Source: Mastigias papua (lineage: Eukaryota > Cnidaria > Scyphozoa > Rhizostomeae > Mastigiidae). From it: a stretch of DNA of 64,000 bases. The number at the start of each line of letters is the position of its first letter. Position 1 is the stretch's first letter. Both the position numbers and the translations under genes were made by a program. Positions 44,796-56,900 of the stretch are shown here, piece after piece. The notes under the pieces are model-generated. The model saw only the letters and a program-made list of their open reading frames with translations. It did not search any database and was not told where the DNA came from. The DNA lies in assembly GCA_964019165.1 (NCBI GenBank), contig OZ025272.1, positions 7,024,993 to 7,088,992 on the forward strand, given 5' to 3'.

Positions 44796-45434
44796 TATAA
44801 ACGTGTAAAATCAGGAACAGACCGTTTCACATTTCAATTCGCTTCGCTGTAAATACGCCCTGTGAATCAAAGCCGCAGTTGAGGCGTTTTATCCGTCAGT
44901 CGGCAGGGCTGCTAAATTTGTGCCACAATAGTATTTAGCTTTGGCTTTGGATTCATACGTCATAGTTATGCAGCATTTATGCCGATTGAATTAACCCTTA
45001 GAAATCTTTCATGGCTCGATTTGGATTGGCTGTGGCATAACTTAGACGCACAAACATGATGGGAATCCTGAGTGAGCCTCGTTATAACTAGACCAGAGGC
45101 TAATCAGTGTGAGGGCGCTGTTGGAACTTTGGATTCAAAGTAAATGGTAAGCATCCGTTCTATGCAGTGTGGTGTTGGAGGTTCGAGAGATTGCTGGAAA
45201 GATTAGATATTCACATCATTCTAGAGATTCGAACAGATACTTTTATAAAATGTAAGCACTTTACTTCCATACTGGTATTCAGCATGCCTGTCAAGTTACA
45301 CGACTGCAAGGTAAATCTTTGTTCTCACGACCTGGAGTCCGTTTCACACGAGATTTAGCTTATTTGTTGATTACTGTCATACAGTATTTTACAAACATTG
45401 AATACGTCGCTGACACTAAAAGTTATGAACAAAG

Positions 45435-45571
45435 CAGGCCCGTAGCCAAGGGGGGCCTGGAGGGGCAGGGACTTTGACTCTGTGCCTCCCCCAAAGGTAT
45501 GAATTATATAAACATATGTATTACATATATTGGCTGTGTCCCCTTTTGATTTCAAACTGGCTACGGGCCTG
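45435..45571. repeat. hAT-type MITE with 8-bp target duplication
   Basis: Ends CAGGCCCGTAGCCA and TGGCTACGGGCCTG, flanked by GAACAAAG (45427..45434) and GAACAAAT (45572..45579). CAG...CTG ends with an 8-bp duplication fit hAT elements. A related single end lies near 55799..55831. Confidence 0.8.
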
Positions 45572-45962
45572 GAACAAATCTCGTACAAGACCGTTTTAGT
45601 AGCATTAAGTTTTACATAGGTATATGCATGTTAGCATTTTGGGCCTTTCAGCTTTCTGATTAACTGCAATAAGCTAGAACTGTTCATCAGAACATCGGCT
45701 CATAATCGGTTATCATCGCACATCGGAATGGAGTTGTTTTCGGTTATTTATTGTTGTTTCCTTCGTCGTTCAAAATGGCTTCAAAGAATGGAGCAAACCG
45801 AACACACCAGGAAATAGTCCAGTTAAAAATGTTGTTGCTTCCTTCATCTTTTAAAGACTGGCTCCAATGAAATGCATAAAGTGCAAAATTTGAAAAACAA
45901 GTAACTTTCACTTTTCACGGCATGTATGATGTTGAAAATGTTGCAGCGGGCGTAAAGTTTAT

Positions 45963-46117
45963 TTAGAATTAGAATAACAAGAAGCTTCATGTTTCAACAT
46001 CCATTGATAAAAATATATAACGTGAAATATATTAAGTAATGAAGATGAAGAAATGTTATATGTTTTTATTAATGGATGTTGAAACATGAAAGTTCTCGTT
46101 ATTCTTTTTCTAATATA
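45963..46117. repeat. Hairpin element with arms of about 60 bp
   Basis: The arm at 45963..46021 and its complement at 46055..46117 share CATGTTTCAACATCCATT and AGAATAAC blocks with few mismatches, separated by about 33 bases. It would fold into a long hairpin if transcribed. Probably a short MITE. Confidence 0.75.
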
Positions 46118-46120
46118 TAA

Positions 46121-47255
46121 TGTTAAGTGTCAGGTCTTTCAAGGTTCGCAGGTTTGTACTCAAGCTTTCTTCATAAACTTATTTGTACATTATTAAGACA
46201 TCATCAAAGCCTAAAATGTGTATTGCAAGATAGTCCAGATCGATGCATTAGAAGAAAAAAGTCTTAGTGATTGTGTATTGTAGGATCCAGAGGTGCTATC
46301 TATGTTCTAGTGCTAGATCTTGGAATACATTTTGACATTTGTTTAAAAATAATAATAATAATTTTTTTGAAACTTCGTAATATCATAGCAATAACACTAC
46401 ATTTGCATACAACCATATACCTCTCTACTGTTAGGTAGCATATAGCTGGAATAGTAATAATTATATGTGCTTATAAGTAATTTGATAAAGCAATTTGATT
46501 TATTCTAAAGCCCCTGTTCACATTTGCATAAAAGCATCTGACCGTTTTTGTTTGCTGATGCTGCTTACTCTTTCATGAACTGCAATGGAATTATAAAGTG
46601 TAGAGAAGAATGGAAAGGTTGCAGTAAACCACAATGGATCTTTGGTACCCTATTGGGGGAACTACTTGTTTAGTATGAAGTCATTTGCCAGAGCTTTAAG
46701 TACCTTGCATTTGATGTAGGGTTCATGCATGTAGCCTATTTCTCACCTTCACATGCAAAAGGAATCAAGGCTTATTCAGTCTTGCAAGTTTAATACCAGA
46801 TGCTAATTGGAGATAATTTGTTTCTTTTAGAAATAGATACATATGGTGCATGCTTTTTGGGTTAAATGACAATAGCTACTTCTGTTCAATCATGTTAAAA
46901 ACTTTCACTTCTTGTGGCTTTTGCTGGCCCAGTGTCCCCCATTCTTGTGAAATTGCTTTACACACTAAGAAAATCTCTCCATATTCAATGGTTACCTTCA
47001 GAGCTCTGTGAGGTAGGACACCAGAAATCACTAATAATACCATCTACTGTCATAAAGACCTTCTTAGTTCCCATAGCATAGGGAAATTTGCATAATGTGG
47101 CACAAGTTGATGTAATGTACCATAGTAGATGGCATTTCCTAAAGAAATTTGGCCCATATTAACATTTATCATCACTTTTTGAAGCTCAGTTGGTAAAAAT
47201 AGTAACATTCATTGCACATGAGATATTCACATATTTATGTTTTATTATAGTAAAT
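46121..47255. other. Upstream region of Ric-8
   Basis: No coding exon seen. TTTATTATAG just before the Ric-8 start (ends 47250) could be the acceptor of a 5'-UTR intron, so the promoter may lie further left. Confidence 0.35.
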
Positions 47256-47992
47256 ATGGATTCTGCAGAGCTGTTGGTTACTTTGAGGACACTAAGCCAT
47301 ATTGGTACTGCGGAGGTATTGAAAAAGTTATCAGACTTTAATCTACACAACCAATATTGGTTTGGTACTCCAGCCCCTCAAGGAATAGACTACAGTGAGC
47401 TTGTTGGTGTGATTTTTAGGCTAATAGGAGAAACCAGCAAACCAAGGAAGTGTAGCAATGATTCTGATGACATAGAGGAGATTGCAAATGTGGAATTATT
47501 GAAAGAGCTATGCAGATGCTTGAAGATTTTGAGTAGGGAAAAAGAATATGCTCTTGCCATATCAAAGGTTGACAGTTGCTTTCCAACTTTACTTTTATAT
47601 GGAAATATTACTGGTGATGGAAACCTTGAGAACTATCAGGGCTTTGATATTCCAAGTGTGAATCCAGATCACCAGATATCATTACTTATGCAGGAGACAC
47701 AGATTGAAATTTTAAAAGTTATCTGCAATTCTATATTCCATAGCAAGGATTCTAGAAGTATTTACAAGAAAAATTGCTGTTCAAAGTATGTTACAGACAG
47801 AATAGGGCAGCTTTCAATGGCTGACCACTATGACAATTGCATTACTTCAGTACTGGTAAAAATTCTGTTCATTATGTCTGCTCTGGATATGGAAGAAAGA
47901 GACAATATGAGATTCTTTTACAATACAAGCCATGTTCTATTAAAATTGTTGGAAAAAAGCCTTCAAAGAATATTTGATAGCATTTCTGAAAG
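47256..47992 (+). CDS. ric8: Ric-8 exon 1
   Basis: [20 protein letters not shown] onward; ends GAAAG before GTTTGT in phase 2, completed by the T that opens exon 2 (Ser). Confidence 0.9.
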
Positions 47993-50900
47993 GTTTGTCT
48001 CAGTAATTTTGTATTTTGGAATGTGATGATTTTGCATTTGGGACAAAATTTTGGGAACATTGACTATACAATTGTAGTTGCAGAAATTTTGTAGGAAGCT
48101 AGCCAATAATTTTGAGTTGTTTTCTTGCGGAAATAGGAGCTTGTTTGACCATAGCAAAACATAAGTCAAAATACTTCTTTATCTGAAATTTAAAAAATTT
48201 TGTCAACTTGTATCCTGCAAAGTGAAGAAGACTGAGGAGAAGTATTTTAAATTAAATTTTGTGAATTAAGAGAAATCACAAGCAAGTAACAAATGTTATT
48301 AGCATCTTACAGGATTTCCTAGGCTGAAATTTTAATGCACACTAGGTGTAGTACCAAAAAAGTAATGCAAAAGCCTGCTTATAGGCTGTGTACACACTGC
48401 ACCTGTTTTTTCTTTTCTACTTCAAAATTGGGAACAGTACTGATTGGGGGTAAGGCCTACATAAAGAGTGCATCAATCCTCAGGGAAAGTTAAATCCTTG
48501 TTCATAAAGAACTTTTCAACTGTCGGCAACAATTGAAAGAAATAAGTGGTAAATATTCCTGTTAATATTTTACTACATGAAAGTATTTTGCAACAAGAAC
48601 TCTGTAATTTTGGTAGGGGATTTATGGAAACTCTGTGACAGAATCTTTGCATCTGTTTTTGCCTGTCTCCATTGACACTTATGCACATGTCATTGGCTTT
48701 CTCTGGAAGGGAGACCCCAGGATACAAGGGAAAATCATATCTTTTTCCATTACAATTAGTTTTTTCTTTCAACATTCAGGCATGATTTGAAAGTAAGTCT
48801 CCACCCTGGAGAGATGAGTTAGGTTAATTCCCTGATATGACTCTACAAAAAACTACTGAAAAGTTGAAAGATGGAATGGAAATAAAGACCATCACTTAGA
48901 TGGCATGGTAATTTTTCCCTGTTTTGCCCTTGTTGAAATGTCAGATAGATCTAAGCCTTGTGTGAACAGAGACAATAGTGGCCACCCACTGATACCCAAA
49001 ATTTCCCCATACCCTGGCCAAAGAAAAGGCCCAACCTGGTACTGGGTCACAATCTTCTTCTATTTTATCTGATTTTTCCTGAGTATTCCCAGGGGCCCCT
49101 TCCCTGGAAGCCAATGGCATGTACATTATGCAAAATGAAACCAGATATTTTGTATTGCAGCAAGACATATGAAGTCAGAATGTTGTAGCACTTCATTTTG
49201 TATATATAAGTGGAAGTGGAAACTAACAAAAATGTGCACAAATCTTCTGGCAAGCATTTTCATTACTCTTTTTGCCAAAAATAACTCAGTGCATGTTGCA
49301 AAATAGTGCAATAATACACTATAGGCACTCCTTTGTTCACAAACTATTCTTTCTTTCCATTCAGCAGTTTCTTAAGATCAGGTCAAATGATGCAGAACTT
49401 CGTTTAAGTGAGAAATATCAAAATGTATCTTTTGCTGATTTTCAGTACCTTAAAGTAAGGATGCAGCCTAGTAAGGAAGCAGAGATGGATTATTCACAAG
49501 TTTTTACCATATTAAATTCACTTGACCTTAGAGATTCTTTGGAGAAAAGCAAAGATGTGACCATCCAACAAAATTATTGAAAAGAAAGGAGCTAGCTGTC
49601 TTTAGAGTTTTTGGTCAACTGAAATTTGCAATGTGTATGAGATAGAAGCTTTGATCACCATCAGAAAGCCTATAGAAGCTTTGATCACCATCAGAAAGCC
49701 TATCAAGAGAGTTCATTTATAAAATTTGTATAAGTATGACATCAAAATAGTAAAAGAATGACTAAGCTTTTTGTACAAAATTATGATCTTTGTAGCATCT
49801 CTCTATTTCTTAGGGCAATCATTTCCTATCTGTTGCCCCCTTGGTTTGTAAGAAAGAACTGTTGCATTAATTCACCTACCAGTAGGCTATCAAAGTTCTA
49901 GTATTGTTTTCCTTTTGAATAGGAAAGTGGACAAATAGAGAACTTTGCCCATTTAGTACCTAATTCTAGGTTTCAGTCAGTACATTTTGAAGCAGTGTTT
50001 ATTTAGATATACATTTCCTTTACATGAAACGCATTTTTCTATTCTACTTCCCATTTTTTATGGCAAGCAAGTTTGATAATACTCACAATTGAGATTTAGA
50101 AAAGTAATCACTGGGAGCATTTGATTTAGCAAAATTGTTAATTTTATTGTTAATTTAATTTTGAATTACTATTTTGATTAATATCTTCCACATATTTTGT
50201 ACTATTTTACAGTGGAGATGTTAGCTCACAGAAGGTATATGATGTTCAGTGTGAAGAGATCAGAGAGATCTTAAAAACATTATTCAATATAAGTGTTAAA
50301 CTCTGTGATGACCCTATGCTGGAAGATTCAGAATGCAAGACATATTGTTTGCTAGTTGAAATTTTGCACACATTTCTCACAGAGCCCTCCTTGAAGGATC
50401 GTCTAATAAATGGATTCATCACTGACATCGCAAATCTCTTGATCAACTTGCCACAAAGGTGCCTCAGTAATCTGATTCCTGGAGTTAAAAGGAGGAAATG
50501 GGAGGACCCAGTTCCAACTAAATATGGCTATTCATTAGAATATGAGGTTGGAGGTTTTTAGTTACACATTTTTAAAGTTCCTAAGTAACTGTAATTTTTA
50601 ACTGTATAGGGACTAGTAACAAAATTTGCAATCAAAATATTCAAGATTTCATTTGCCCACCCTTATGGATTGATGTTTCTCATGGGGTATTAACTTCATC
50701 AGTAATATTCTCTTTATATGCTTTACTGACTGGTTGGATAGACAGATTGATAGGTAGATGACACTCAAACTATTTTGTTGTAAAGGAAGCTGGTACTGCA
50801 AGAATGACATGAAATTAGTTGAGCTTTGTTAAATGCAATAGTACCAAGAGACTATGTACATAGTATACCTCTCTTAACTTCTACTACAGCCTCTCTGGAA

Positions 50901-53900
50901 ACTTTAATTGAATAGTTATTGTCTGCCCATAATATTAAGGATACTACATATATGTATATTATTTCCCTGAATACAATGAGTAGAACAGTACAATGTAGCA
51001 AGTACAATGTACACAGTACTATAAACCCTTTAGTTAGTCCCCTGGGAGCTTATTTATTTTTTATGTTTTTTGGGTGGGGGCTTTTTCAAGGGGAGGGCTT
51101 ATTCATGGGGGGCTTATAAAATTATTTGATAAATGTCATATAAAAAGCTCATTGTCTAAGCTCCTGTTCTCCATAATATTACAAGAACAGTCCTAATTTA
51201 AGCATTAGTTTTTATCAAAGTCTTCATCATGATCTGGGGTGGGGCTTATTTGAGAGAGGGGATTATTCAAGGGGGACCAATTTGAGGATTTATGGTATTG
51301 TCCAAGAGCTACAATGGTGGTAGGGAAAAGTTAAATCCAAGCTAAAGTAGACCAAATTTGTTTGATTTGTCACCACCCTCTCAGATTTAACCCAAAATTG
51401 GTGAAAGGGTCATTCCATGTAAAAGTGGGACAAAAAAAGCAAATTCTACACCCACCCTCTCCGATTTTGTTGAAATTCACACCATTGATACGTATCATCA
51501 AGACTAGAACAGATGCGCAATTTCAGCTATAAAACCTTTCTCCTTCCAAAGTTATGGCATTTTGTAGTTTAGGCCTAAATGCTCATTTTTCACTCGCAGC
51601 AGCCATTATGGATTTCTATACAGAAGCAAAATCTCGTTTTATTTATGACTGACAAAAGATACAAACTTGAAATTTGAGGTGTAGATACTTAAAAGATTCA
51701 TATATTCAAAATTGTAATAAATATTAACATATTTTGCTTCTAACTATCCCGATTACCCAATTAGCTTTTACCTACCAATTTGATTTGTAAAATTAGTATC
51801 GTTAAGAAATTGAGCTGTAACTTTTCTCGCCCAACTTGTACCACGACCAAACATTCAGAAAGTACTCTCAATATATCCATAAACAAACAGTTAAAATTTG
51901 GGTTTGGTCCTCTTAAGGCTTCGGAAATTATGGGCAATTGAATGTGAACTTTTTTCAAAACGTCATTTCGCGCGGTTTATTTCATCGCTTAAGACTTTCT
52001 CAACGTTAGTTTACCAATAAGTACAATTATAAAAGTAAATAGCATGCAGCATCAAAGGTTATTTAATTTCAATCGTATCACGGAAGGAACTCCGTCAGTT
52101 TTGGAGATGTTTCAGTTGACAGTTTATACTGGCGGGTGCCAAAAGAATTTGGTTTTGATGGCCCCTAACTCTACACCTGCCAGTTTGTACTCAAGGCACC
52201 AAGCATAGGTCATTAGCAGTTAGCCATTGGTATGAAGTAATTGGATGATGATACTATAGATGCATAATGTTAGAAACGACTCCTCGCCATTTTTGGCTAA
52301 TGTCAGAAACAACTCCTTACAATCAGGGGTGGATTGGCAGCTCTTTCCCATTGAAGCTACTTTACGAAAGAGGCTTGCATTGCGCGTGGTAATAATGTAT
52401 TTTCCTTAACTTTCAAGTGGTGGAACAAGGATAAACAAATTTGCTACAGATAATAGGGGGCTAGCAAAGATAATAGGCAGGGTGGGCCCGGGCGTGCGAT
52501 CGCAACCCAGCATCCCTTGCCAGTCTACCTCTGCTTCCAATTCAAGACTATCACAGCAACACATCACCTACGCATTTTTTATAAGAAACTACTAAAGGGC
52601 GATCCTTCATGTAAAAGTGCCAGAGGAATTGGGACTTTGCTACCAGAGACAGAATCCCTAAGGAATTTTTAAAGCTTATGAACATTGTACTACTGTAAAA
52701 CAATTGAGAATATGAGGCCGGTTCCAGTCATTGCAGTCAAATCTGCTTGCATTGTGTGAAATCCCTGTAGTAATTGCTTTTGCAACAATTTATGGCAAAC
52801 TTCGGAATATGAATTCTTCCTGCTTCAATACTGTTGTCAAGGTACTGAGTGTGGAGATAAAGTTAATAATTAGTAGGGATCTAGTATTTCTACTATGTGG
52901 CCAAAAGAGTCCTGAACAAAGGAACTTTAAGAACTGCAAGTCTGTGAACTGCAAAAGTCTTTATAACTATAGATACAAAGTGAAGGTATGCTTTTAGGGC
53001 CTGCTGAAACAAACAATTTTCTGTTTCAAACTGGCAGTATTGGAGAACCTAAGTTTCTTCTGGGTAACCTTGTATAACTGATGCTTATAGCTGTTTTAGA
53101 TTGTACAATATGGGCTGCCCCAAACACATTCATTCTTATGAACAGTTATACTGTCTTTTTGTCGGGAAGGTGCCTTGAGTTTTTGTCACCACTATATATA
53201 GCAAACAAGTGATGGGCTGCTGATTTCACCTATTTTGGTGTTGGCCGTAGAAGATGAAACTCTTGCCAAGCTCTTCTTAACTTTCACAATCTTGGGATCA
53301 ATGCTAGTACTTGGTGCTTTCAATTTCTTGTTCATACAAATTATGAAATACGCCATATTATTTCCTATGGTTTCCTAGGGCTCTTATGAGGTTTAAATCA
53401 CTAGATGATCAACTGATTTTGATCAGCTTCGAGAGCACACAACTTCTACTGAACTTCAAAACTTATTTGATCCAGCTGTCTCTTGCTATATGTCCTGTTA
53501 GTTGATGTTTGCAGTGAATCAGGGTTCTCAGGACATATTTAAAAAAATACCTAGACTTTTCCAGGTTTTCCTGAACAAATAGTTTAAAAGTTCTATGACC
53601 TTCTCCTATCTTTGCCAGCGATTTTTTAGCATACCAAGGCAATAATTTGCTATAGTTATTAACAATGAAGGAGGAAAGGCAACAAGCGCATGAAAAATGT
53701 CGTGCCCAGGAAAAATTCACTGGCCTTTCCAGGTTTTCCAAGTTCTCCAGACTCCTGAGAACTCTGGTGAATTAACGTTAAAGGATAGATATAGACCGTG
53801 AATTAGGGTAAACCGTGAATTGCACCCCACTCGTAAAAGCGTCCTCTGGCCAGCCCCATCCAAAATGAAGAAAAGTGCCGAGCCCACTGGGTGCGTATTC

Positions 53901-56900
53901 GAGGATTTGCGCCATGTAAAGATCTTGAACCCATTTACCTTGTTTGAAATAATCCATCGAACATTCTTGGAAATAATTTTTTCATTCTGTATTTAATCTT
54001 CAAGCAAGCAACTGACAACCTTTCAAATTATGTGGCCCCAAATTTTTATAGATATCTTTCATATGTGTAATTTGAATAGAGTCAAATTAATTTATTATTT
54101 CTTACTTTTGGCTTTCATGATGACTGATACTAGAAACACTAGAAGAATGCTGGCTGTCGACAGGACTTTTTGCTCGAAAAAAGTTAGATTGTAGACCATT
54201 GAACCACAGAAGATACACATCCTAAATCTGCGGATTTCTTGCAACAGATCGCAGCATATGTTAGCACCCGCCAGTATAAACTGTCAACTGAAACATCTCC
54301 AAAACTGACGGAGTTCCTTCCGTGATACGATTGAAATTAAATAACCTTTGATGCTGCATGCTATTTACTTTTATAATTGTACTTATTGGTAAACTAACGT
54401 TGAGAAAGTCTTAAGCGATGAAATAAACCGCGCGAAATGACGTTTTGAAAAAAGTTCACATTCAATTGCCCATAATTTCCGAAGCCTTAAGAGGACCAAA
54501 CCCAAATTTTAACTGTTTGTTTATGGATATATTGAGAGTACTTTCTGAATGTTTGGTCGTGGTACAAGTTGGGCGAGAAAAGTTACAGCTCAATTTCTTA
54601 ACGATACTAATTTTACAAATCAAATTGGTAGGTAAAAGCTAATTGGGTAATCGGGATAGTTAGAAGCAAAATATGTTAATATTTATTACAATTTTGAATA
54701 TATGAATCTTTTAAGTATCTACACCTCAAATTTCAAGTTTGTATCTTTTGTCAGTCATAAATAAAACGAGATTTTGCTTCTGTATAGAAATCCATAATGG
54801 CTGCTGCGAGTGAAAAATGAGCATTTAGGCCTAAACTACAAAATGCCATAACTTTGGAAGGAGAAAGGTTTTATAGCTGAAATTGCGCATCTGTTCTAGT
54901 CTTGATGATACGTATCAATGGTGTGAATTTCAACAAAATCGGAGAGGGTGGGTGTAGACACTGTCCTTCTTTTACATGGAATGACCCGAAAGCAATCTCG
55001 CTATATATCAGTTTAGGTATGAAGCTTGGCAAAGTGTTTCTTAAATATTGTATATATTTATTGGAAACATGCCCTGTTAAAGATTCAGCCTACTGCCCTT
55101 ATTCTATGGTTCATTGTTTGTGTCTGGACTATGCGCATAGAAAAGGCGATAATTTCAACGCAGTTCACAGGGGGAAAAGGTGGAGGGGATCACGTGTAGA
55201 GAACTTGGAAGATGGCGTATAATTACGTTATAGGGAGTTAGCTTTTGTAGATATAAGTCGTTGATAGTTCGTTTAACATTGATTGCAGACGGTAGTTTAT
55301 GGGCGATTATAGTGATTGCAAAAATGGCGGCATATAAACACCCCTGAAAGGTAACGTGCACTCTTCATTTCGGACAGCTGCACGGCATTTCAACTCAATC
55401 AGCACCTTCTGATACACTTCAAAATTCTTTTGATTTTTTGTGTTTGTAGACAACAGTTTTCTTTTAAAATAGTCACTGCCTGCAATAATATCTATAAAAT
55501 CATTCAAAAGGCTTTCAGACCACTGTGCTTTTCTGCCTGGTCGCTTTCTTGATATTGATGTCTGATTTTTGTCCTCACATTTTTGTTTAACTTCATCTTC
55601 CTCACTTTCCTAGCTGTTACAGTCTATATCTAGGAATGTGTCTCCTGTCCTGAAGTGAAATTTGAAATGAAATGAAAATATGTATTCAGAAAGAAATGGA
55701 AAGTCTCAACAAATAATTGAAATAAATTAGACAAAGATGCAAAAACTTGTATATACAATTGTCTTGGGTGCGCAAAGCCACATTTTAAGACTGTTGGGAA
55801 CTTGATCCCCCAAACCCCCTGGGTACGGGCCTGTTTATGAGTCATAGAAATTATTGGACATAAATACATCGTAAAAATCTTGTTCAACACGCATGATGAA
55901 GACCACACTGCAAAACACCTTTTATTTTCTGGGCAGAATGCAGAACTCCATCCAAAAGAACACTTGCACGCATATAGAATGGAAAGATGGAACTGCTACA
56001 ACCCTTGCAGTTGATTTTTTTATGACTCCCTTTGACAATGTTGCGTGTTCTGGAGAGTGATACTGGGAGGGCTCAAAACACTCAGTGCAATAGCCTACAC
56101 TACGTCCAGCCAGCCACCCTCCCTCTTGTGTCCTCATTTGGTTCCACTGAGCCATGAATATTGCAAACAGTGATTCCACAAGATGTGCATATGTATTTCG
56201 TATCCTTCATACAAGAGTAGCAATTGTCGGTTTTTAATGAGCAAGATGCCATTTACCAGAAGTGTGCGAAAGAATCATTTGGTGCCAAATTTTGAAAGCT
56301 TAGTTTTGCGCATGTTCCGCCTCATTTCAGACTGGATTAATTGATGTTGCTTTACTTGCTAATTCATGCATGAGGCTCGGCACATAACAGGTGTGACATA
56401 CAATCTTGCGTTGCTTCAGTGTCGCATAGTGCGGCTGAAGCAGTCGCTCCAAACTAGTTCTGCTGCACGTAATTAACATGTCAAGTTGAGCGTCGCTCCA
56501 CTCATGTGCCGAATTCAACTATTAGGTTCGACGCATGACAAGAGCGACGTTTAACTTAGGCCTAATACAGAATAGATTCCAAGGGATTCACCCACATGCA
56601 CTCAAGAATCACTTTGTCTAGTCTTGGCTATTATTGCGCAAAATAGTTGGATGCCACACCCTATGGATATAAAGACTACTTTTCTATACGGAGGTTTACT
56701 CTGAGGAAGTGTGTATGTCAGACCTCCAGCAGATTTGAAACTTTATGGAAAGGTGTCGAAATTGAGAAAATGTGTATATGGCCTCTCAGATGCATCATTT
56801 TATTGGTACAATAGTGTCAAATCTGTTATGATTGATTTGGGAGCTAACATGTCAAAAGTGGACCCAGGAGTGTTTTATTGGCTGAATGAACAAAGGAAGG

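Larger units (their letters stand above)
51407..54987. mobile_element. 3.6-kb element with terminal inverted repeats of about 725 bp
   Basis: The left arm 51407..52139 and right arm 54264..54987 are reverse complements. They are essentially identical except for a 9-base-longer, divergent patch close to the outer end. Outer ends begin GGGTCATTCCATGTAAAAG on both sides; GAAA flanks both ends (51403..51406 and 54988..54991) as a possible 4-bp duplication. The 2.1-kb centre contains no recognisable transposase. Each arm carries the same 65-codon frame (51761..51958 minus, 54445..54642 plus), simply because the arms are copies. Near-identity of arms implies recent insertion or ongoing gene conversion. 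Class unknown; foldback-like or a large non-autonomous TIR element. Confidence 0.85.

Noticed and set aside
47190..47255. Upstream in-frame ATG as Ric-8 start
   Set aside because: The 22 added residues are hydrophobic and unlike the family N-terminus, and TTTATTATAG within them looks like a splice acceptor.
49272..49580. Extra Ric-8 exon
   Set aside because: Exon 1 ends in phase 2 and exon 2 at 50213 supplies exactly the missing base; the open frame here needs phase 0 and ends in a stop. Kept only as a finding.
51761..54642. Conserved 65-codon ORF present twice
   Set aside because: Both copies are the same sequence in the two arms of an inverted repeat, so identity reflects duplication, not selection on a protein.
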